Below are positions 59,519 to 64,000 of a stretch of 64,000 bases of DNA, one piece after another. Every line of letters starts with the position of its first letter. The stretch's first letter is position 1. The notes under the pieces were generated by a model, which searched no databases, was not told where the DNA came from, and saw nothing but the letters and a program-made list of their open reading frames with translations. Made by a program: the position numbers and the translations under genes. The DNA comes from an uncultured Blautia sp. (GTDB lineage: Bacteria; Bacillota; Clostridia; Lachnospirales; Lachnospiraceae). The stretch lies in contig UQCM01000002.1 of NCBI GenBank assembly GCA_900539525.1, positions 1 through 64,000 of the forward strand, in the 5' to 3' direction.

Positions 59519-59677
59519 TTACTCCTCTACGAAGGCATCTTTACCCATTCCGCAGATCGGGCATACCCAGTCTTCCGGAAGATCTTCAAATGCTGTTCCC
59601 GGTGCGATTCCGTTATCCGGATCTCCTGCTGCCGGGTCATACTCATATCCACATGGTTCACATACATATTTTTTCAT
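59519..59677 (-). CDS. Rubredoxin
   Basis: MKKYVCEPCGYEYDP at the start (ATG complement 59675-59677, AGGTGA upstream) gives 52 aa. The four Cys are in CEPCG and CPICG; PDNGIAPGTAFEDLPEDW is canonical. It is a one-electron carrier. Its presence beside a fusion protein that already holds a rubredoxin-like site suggests a second electron route, for instance from another reductase. It is the first gene of the operon. Confidence 0.96.
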   Translation of the reverse strand: MKKYVCEPCGYEYDPAAGDPDNGIAPGTAFEDLPEDWVCPICGMGKDAFVEE

Positions 59678-59706
59678 TTTTACTTCACCTTTACCTTTCT
59701 TTGATT

Positions 59707-59722
59707 TATACTGTTTAGTATA
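59707..59722. promoter_or_regulatory. Perfect palindrome overlapping the rubredoxin -10 element
   Basis: TATACTGTTTAGTATA is two 6-bp arms around GTTT. On the minus strand the upstream arm is TATACT, the likely -10 hexamer of the rubredoxin operon, so a protein bound here would repress it. Confidence 0.55.
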
Positions 59723-59743
59723 CCCATCTTTTGCGAAAATTAC

Positions 59744-59759
59744 TGTTGCATTTGCAACA
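59744..59759. promoter_or_regulatory. Crp/Fnr-type operator between rubredoxin and its regulator gene
   Basis: TGTTGCATTTGCAACA has two perfect 6-bp arms with a 4-bp spacer, the Crp/Fnr layout. Its centre, 59751.5, lies about 41.5 bp upstream of a start site placed 7 bp after the TATACT element, which is the class II activation position. The -35 region itself is poor. It is also about 30 bp before the regulator's ATG, where it could mediate autoregulation. Confidence 0.65.
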
Positions 59760-59788
59760 AATTCAAGTTTTTTTTGGAGGACAGAAAA

Positions 59789-60454
59789 ATGACTAACGGG
59801 ACTTTGTTTCAGGGAATCACAGAACAGGATCACCGGAAGATGATGCGCTGCTTCAAAGCCGGCGAAAAACTGTATCAGCCGGAGGAAGTGATCTGTACCT
59901 ACGGAGAAAACAGCCAGCAGATCGGGATTCTTACGGAAGGCGAGGCTTCCCTGATCCGGATTCAGGAGGACGGCCGTCAGACCTTACTGGAATATCTGCA
60001 TGCAGGAGATATTTTCGGTGAGATCTTAAGTATGTTTTCTTCAAAGATCGATGCGATCCAGGTCATCTGTACAAAGAAATGCCGGGTAGAATTTATCGAT
60101 TACAACCATCTGGTCAGGCAATGTCCGAATGCCTGTGCCTGCCACAGCACCCTGATCAGCAATGCCCTCCTGCTGATCTCCCGGAAGGCTGTCCAGTTAA
60201 GTGAGCGGCTGGATATCTTAAGCCAGCGCACCATCAGAGAAAAGCTGCTGCGCTACTTTTCCCTGATGGCGGCTGAGCAGAACTCCTCCGCCTTTACACT
60301 TCCCTTTTCCCTGGCGGCTCTGGCAGACTTTCTGTGCGTAGACCGCAGTGCCATGATGAGAGAGATCGGAAAGCTGAAAAAAGAGGGTCTGCTGCAGATC
60401 AATAAGCGGAAAGTAGTCCTCATCAGTGATCCTTCTGTTCTGAAAGAGCATTGA
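59789..60454 (+). CDS. Crp/Fnr-family transcriptional regulator
   Basis: The start MTNGTLFQGITEQD follows GGAGG by 8 nt; 221 aa. The N-terminal cyclic-nucleotide-binding-like fold has YGENSQQIGILTEGEASLI and LLEYLHAGDIFGEILSM. The C-terminal Crp-type helix-turn-helix is LAALADFLCVDRSAMMREI with GKLKKEGLL. Three Cys in CPNACACHS lie in the dimerisation helix region, so redox or metal sensing is possible, but this is not the FNR N-terminal cluster. It is divergent from the oxygen-defence operon and probably controls it. The last codons belong to a 38-bp tandem repeat. Confidence 0.9.
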   Translation: MTNGTLFQGITEQDHRKMMRCFKAGEKLYQPEEVICTYGENSQQIGILTEGEASLIRIQEDGRQTLLEYLHAGDIFGEILSMFSSKIDAIQVICTKKCRVEFIDYNHLVRQCPNACACHSTLISNALLLISRKAVQLSERLDILSQRTIREKLLRYFSLMAAEQNSSAFTLPFSLAALADFLCVDRSAMMREIGKLKKEGLLQINKRKVVLISDPSVLKEH

Positions 60455-60533
60455 TACCGCTCAGCGATCCCTCTGTTCCGAAAGAGCATGGATACTGATC
60501 AGCGGTCCCATTTATCCGAAAGAGCATTGATCT
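60421..60533. repeat. Three 38-bp tandem repeats across convergent gene ends
   Basis: The core GAAAGAGCATTGAT or a near match begins at 60442, 60480 and 60518, an exact 38-bp period. The preceding CAGCGATCC(C/T)TCTGTTC part is also shared. Copy 1 is inside the regulator's last codons, copy 2 is intergenic and copy 3 is inside the last codons of the convergent RNase-like gene. Confidence 0.75.
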
Positions 60534-62115
60534 GATCGGCGAACTTTGCCAGATCCTTATTGGCACCGCCTTCATTGTGACGGATGACCGTAAGCAGACG
60601 CTGCCCTGCCGCCCACAGTCTGGCAAATACGGTATTGCCTCTTGCCTCCTTCGGCAGTCTGGTCTGGCTCTCCTGCTTCTTCGCCTTCACCGGCTGTCCC
60701 TGTTTCACACATACATTTTCTGCGAGGTCATAGATCGTGCCGCTGTAGGGCGCCATGGTCTCAAGCCCCAGCTCATTTCGCAGACGGCTGGCAAAGAGAT
60801 CACAGACAGCATCCTCACCGTGAACCACAAAGACCTTGTCCGGCCGTCTCTCAAAGGCCCGGATCCAGTCCATCAGCCCTTCATTATCCGCATGTCCGCT
60901 GATTCCGGCAAGCCTGCGTATACTTGCACGCACTTCGATCTCCTCACCAAAAAGTCTTACCTTCGATGCCCCCTCGATCAGCGCCCTTCCCAGCGTACCG
61001 TGGGCCTGATATCCCACAAAAAGCACGGTACATTCCGGCCTCCACAGATTATGCTTCAGATGATGCTTGATACGCCCCGCCTCACACATACCGCTGGCCG
61101 ACAGGATCACCTTCGGCTTCATGTCAAAATTGATCTGCCGGGAATCGTCACTTGTCACGGAGGTTTGCAGCCCCGGAAAACCGATGGGGTTGATTCCTTT
61201 GTTTACCAGCTCCATGGCTTCCTCATCAAAATCGTCATACATGTGCTCCATGAAGATACGGGTCGCTTCAATCGCCAGCGGACTGTCCACATAAACCTCA
61301 AAATCCTCATGTCTCCGGATCAGATGACGCTCCTTGATCTCTCTGATAAAATAGAGCAGCTCCTGTGTCCTGCCTACCGCAAAGGAAGGGATGACTACAT
61401 TTCCTCCCCTGTCAAAGGTTTCCTGGATGATCTTTCCTAACTCCTGTACGTAATCCGGCCGGTCTCCGTGGCTTCTGTCACCGTAGGTGGATTCCATTAC
61501 CACATAATCGGCCTCCTTCAGATAATGGGGATCACGGATCAGCGGCTGGTTCTTATTACCGATATCACCGGAGAACACGACCTTTTTCTCTGTATCTCCC
61601 TCCCGGATCCACAGCTCCACCGATGCGGAACCCAGCAGGTGTCCTGCATCCACAAAACGGACACGAAGACCGTCCGCCAGCATGATCTCCTTATCATACG
61701 GACATCCGATCAGACACTCGATCGCCCCGTTCGCATCATCCATATCATAGAGCGGCACAAATTCTTCTTTTCCTGCACGCCTGCCCTTCCGGTTACGCCA
61801 CTCTGCCTCAAACATCTGGATATGGGCACTGTCACGCAGCATGATCTCACACAGATCACGCGTCGCCGTCGTGGTAAAGATCTGCCCCCGGAATCCTCTC
61901 TGGTACAGAAGCGGCAGCCTTCCGGAATGATCGATATGGGCATGCGTCAGAAGCGCCATGTCGATCTCGCTTGCGGATACGGGGATCTCCTGATTCTCAT
62001 ATTCATCCGGTCCCTGCTCCATTCCGCAGTCGATCAGCAGCCTTTTCCCACACGCCTCCAGATAAAAACAGCTCCCTGTCACCTCATGCGTCGCCCCGAG
62101 AAACATCAGTTTCAT
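60499..62115 (-). CDS. Beta-CASP metallo-beta-lactamase-fold RNase-like protein
   Basis: The start MKLMFLGATHEVTGS (ATG complement 62113-62115) has AAAGGGGG about 8 nt upstream; 538 aa. MBL motifs LLTHAHIDHSGRLP, VFSGDIGNKNQPL and beta-CASP elements VVIPSFAVGRTQELLY, ILSASGMCEAGRIKHHL, AGISGHADNEGLMDW with FVVHGEDAV. This is the CPSF-100/YSH1-like exonuclease group found in many bacteria. The C-terminal 70 residues after CVKQGQPVKAKK are basic and variable. Function in RNA processing is expected from the fold. Confidence 0.88.
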   Translation of the reverse strand: MKLMFLGATHEVTGSCFYLEACGKRLLIDCGMEQGPDEYENQEIPVSASEIDMALLTHAHIDHSGRLPLLYQRGFRGQIFTTTATRDLCEIMLRDSAHIQMFEAEWRNRKGRRAGKEEFVPLYDMDDANGAIECLIGCPYDKEIMLADGLRVRFVDAGHLLGSASVELWIREGDTEKKVVFSGDIGNKNQPLIRDPHYLKEADYVVMESTYGDRSHGDRPDYVQELGKIIQETFDRGGNVVIPSFAVGRTQELLYFIREIKERHLIRRHEDFEVYVDSPLAIEATRIFMEHMYDDFDEEAMELVNKGINPIGFPGLQTSVTSDDSRQINFDMKPKVILSASGMCEAGRIKHHLKHNLWRPECTVLFVGYQAHGTLGRALIEGASKVRLFGEEIEVRASIRRLAGISGHADNEGLMDWIRAFERRPDKVFVVHGEDAVCDLFASRLRNELGLETMAPYSGTIYDLAENVCVKQGQPVKAKKQESQTRLPKEARGNTVFARLWAAGQRLLTVIRHNEGGANKDLAKFADQINALSDKWDR

Positions 62116-62219
62116 CGTATGCACCCCCTTTGGTATTATATACCCTATTATATCCTATTCTGATCGATTCGTCAGTATCTCTTACTACTTTTACATAGGA
62201 AATGATCTGTAAAGCGGTC

Positions 62220-62247
62220 TTGACTTTTTTTTATAAAAGTATAAGAT
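62220..62247 (+). promoter_or_regulatory. Promoter of the MurG-like gene
   Basis: TTGACT with TAAGAT 16 bp further on (within TATAAGATT), and GGAGG with the ATG 30-40 bp downstream. A moderate match. Confidence 0.5.
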
Positions 62248-62284
62248 TAACATATACCCTATGACTATTATTGGAGGATCCTAT

Positions 62285-63358
62285 ATGAAACGTATTGTAC
62301 TTACCGGCGGCGGTACAGCCGGACATGTCACACCGAATATTGCCCTGGTTCCCTCTCTGAGAAAACTGGGCTATGATATCCACTACATCGGCTCCTATGA
62401 CGGTATTGAACGCAAACTGATCGAGGAAATGGGGATTCCCTATTATGGAATTGACGCCGGAAAGCTGAGACGTTATTTTGATCCGAAAAATTTTACAGAT
62501 CCGTTCAAGGTTCTTCACGGTTACGGACAGGCCAGGAAGCTGATCCGTCAGTTAAATCCCGATGTTGTATTTTCCAAGGGCGGCTTCGTCACGGTACCTG
62601 TAGTCATCGCTGCACACAGACGTCATGTTCCCGTAATCATTCACGAATCTGATATGACACCGGGACTTGCCAATAAACTGTCGATCCCCTCTGCCAGCAA
62701 GGTATGCTGCAACTTTCCTGAAACTCTGGAGCATCTTCCTGAAGGCAAGGCAGTACTGACAGGCTCTCCGATCCGCCAGGAGCTCCTGGCCGGCAACCGG
62801 CTGAAGGCGCTTAATTTCTGCGGATTTACCGCCAATAAACCTGTCCTTATGATCATCGGTGGCAGCCAGGGCTCTGCTGTGGTAAATGATGCCATGCGCG
62901 GCATACTGCCTGAGCTGTTAAAGACCTTCCAGGTGATCCATCTTTGCGGAAAGGACAAGGTGGACCACTCCCTCGACCATCTGGAGGGATACGTCCAGTT
63001 TGAATACATCAAAAAAGAACTGGCAGACCTCTTCGCACTGGCCGATATCTGTGTATCCAGGGCGGGAGCCAACGCTATCTGTGAGATCCTGGCTCTGAGA
63101 AAGCCGAATCTTCTGATTCCTCTTTCTGCGAATGCCAGCCGCGGTGACCAGATCTTAAATGCAGAGTCCTTTGAAAATCAGGGCTTCAGTGAAGTACTCA
63201 CCGAAGAAGAACTGGCTCCATCCATCCTGATCCCCCGCATCATGAAGCTGTATGAGAACCGCAGGACCTATATAGCCGCCATGGAAAAAAGTGAACAGAG
63301 CGATGCGATTCCCAGGATCATTGCTCTGATCGAGGAAGCGACGCACTCCGGAAATTAA
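62285..63358 (+). CDS. murG: MurG-family N-acetylglucosaminyltransferase
   Basis: Length 357 aa; GGAGG 7 nt before ATG. N-terminal IVLTGGGTAGHVTPNIALVP, then VVFSKGGFVTVPVVIAA, HESDMTPGLANKL, LMIIGGSQGSAVVND and SRAGANAICEILALRKPNLL. MurG adds GlcNAc to lipid I to form lipid II. The gene stands alone rather than in a division/cell-wall cluster, so it could be a second, MurG2-like copy. It ends before a strong terminator. Confidence 0.9.
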   Translation: MKRIVLTGGGTAGHVTPNIALVPSLRKLGYDIHYIGSYDGIERKLIEEMGIPYYGIDAGKLRRYFDPKNFTDPFKVLHGYGQARKLIRQLNPDVVFSKGGFVTVPVVIAAHRRHVPVIIHESDMTPGLANKLSIPSASKVCCNFPETLEHLPEGKAVLTGSPIRQELLAGNRLKALNFCGFTANKPVLMIIGGSQGSAVVNDAMRGILPELLKTFQVIHLCGKDKVDHSLDHLEGYVQFEYIKKELADLFALADICVSRAGANAICEILALRKPNLLIPLSANASRGDQILNAESFENQGFSEVLTEEELAPSILIPRIMKLYENRRTYIAAMEKSEQSDAIPRIIALIEEATHSGN

Positions 63359-63436
63359 TACAACTTCAGGAAGTCTGTCATGCAAAACACGATGTATTAC
63401 GATAAATAACCGGATCAATCGCGCAAAATGATCTCA

Positions 63437-63468
63437 AAAACGCCTGTGAATCATCTCACAGGCGTTTT
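63437..63468. terminator. Bidirectional terminator between the MurG-like and HIT genes
   Basis: AAAACGCCTGTGA, loop ATCATC, TCACAGGCGTTTT: a 13-bp perfect stem with A and T tails on both sides, and an outer TCTCA/TGAGA pair. It lies 80 bp from each of the two convergent stops. Confidence 0.92.
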
Positions 63469-63536
63469 CTGAGATCGGCAGGCAGGCTCTCCACGGCAAA
63501 CACTTCTAAATCCGCATCCTCCCGAACAGTTACAGA

Positions 63537-63947
63537 TTATAATGGAAATTTCTGCAGGATCTCCTTCTTATCTTCTTCGGAAAGGCTTCCCGGCGTCCAG
63601 GTGATCCCGGCACCATCATTCTCGTACCGCGGAATCAGGTGGATATGGAAATGGAAAACGGTCTGCCCGGCAGCCGCACCATTATTCTGGACCAGATTAA
63701 ACCCGTCACATTTCATGGCATCCTTAAGTTCCTCTGCCATCTTCTTAGCCAGTGTAAATGCCTTCGCTGTCCATTCCTCCGGCATCTCAAAAATGTTTGC
63801 AAAATGCTCCTTCGGAAGCACCAGCGCATGACCTTTCGTAGCCGGATTCAGATCCAGGATCACCCGGAAGGCTTCGTCTTCATAAATGGTCGCAGACGGG
63901 ATATCCCCGTTTGCCAGTTTACAAAAAATACAGTTCTCGTCTCTCAT
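63537..63947 (-). CDS. HIT-family nucleotide hydrolase
   Basis: Length 136 aa, AGGAG 6-7 nt before ATG. N-terminal zinc-type CIFCKLANGDIPS and the histidine triad QTVFHFHIHLIPRY. HIT proteins hydrolyse adenosine phosphoramidates and dinucleotides. The housekeeping role is general and no neighbour narrows it. Confidence 0.93.
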   Translation of the reverse strand: MRDENCIFCKLANGDIPSATIYEDEAFRVILDLNPATKGHALVLPKEHFANIFEMPEEWTAKAFTLAKKMAEELKDAMKCDGFNLVQNNGAAAGQTVFHFHIHLIPRYENDGAGITWTPGSLSEEDKKEILQKFPL

Positions 63948-64000
63948 TTCACTTCTCCTTTCATCCCGGTACTGTTTTTATTGTTACAGTTCACACGTCT

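Overview
The window looks like the chromosome of an anaerobic gut Firmicute of the Lachnospiraceae type (Mediterraneibacter/Dorea/Blautia-like). The evidence is the clostridial gene content: a flavodiiron-rubredoxin-NADH oxidoreductase fusion, bacteriohemerythrin, a SAM-I riboswitch on metK, a CpsB/CpsD/LCP capsule module, AraC regulators with extracytoplasmic sensors, and AGGAGG ribosome sites. There is no 16S rRNA in view, so the genus is an inference. I saw no rRNA, tRNA or CRISPR array.

About 1-38.1 kb is one long minus-strand surface-glycan locus. In transcription order: a PqqD-like protein and an HPr-kinase-like protein; a Wzm/Wzt-type ABC exporter; the CpsB phosphatase, LCP ligase, Wzz/CapA and CpsD kinase; a small secreted LRR protein; a full-length CapD-type dehydratase; a broken aminotransferase; then an AT-rich serotype-specific block of about 22 kb (27.3-5.3 kb). 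That block holds an aminotransferase, a phosphoglycosyl transferase, two ATP-grasp ligases, a CapK-like adenylate-forming enzyme, a CapA-like protein, two GT4 glycosyltransferases, an O-acetyltransferase, Wzx, Wzy, a KpsC-like transferase, a complete CMP-legionaminic acid pathway (LegB, LegC, PtmE-like, LegH, LegI, LegG, LegF) and CapE/FnlA. After it come a PglD-like acetyltransferase, CapG/FnlC, a nucleotidyltransferase and CapF/FnlB. CapE, CapF and CapG give UDP-L-FucNAc. A broken nuclease-like gene and an IS200/IS605 transposase close the left edge. Both ends of the 22-kb block carry truncated leftovers of genes whose intact homologues lie inside it. This is the footprint expected of capsule-cassette replacement.

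About 38.3-42.4 kb: a divergent S24/S26 peptidase, an OmpR/HK two-component pair and an M50 membrane protease. About 42.5-44 kb: metK with an S-box leader. About 44.1-52 kb: a secreted, circularly permuted GH3 enzyme, an AraC regulator with a membrane sensor, and a divergent solute-binding-like protein. About 52-56 kb: murA, aroK and a DUF885 metallopeptidase. About 56.1-60.5 kb: an oxygen-defence operon (rubredoxin, bacteriohemerythrin, flavodiiron fusion) plus a MarR gene, facing a Crp/Fnr regulator across an intergenic region with two perfect palindromes. About 60.5-64 kb: a beta-CASP RNase-like protein, a MurG-like glycosyltransferase and a HIT protein.

The window also carries several short repeat families: three 46-bp-period hairpins, three dispersed copies of a roughly 49-nt repeat, two copies of a long nested palindrome and a 38-bp tandem repeat across convergent gene ends. 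All family assignments come from reading the translated sequence; no database search was run.
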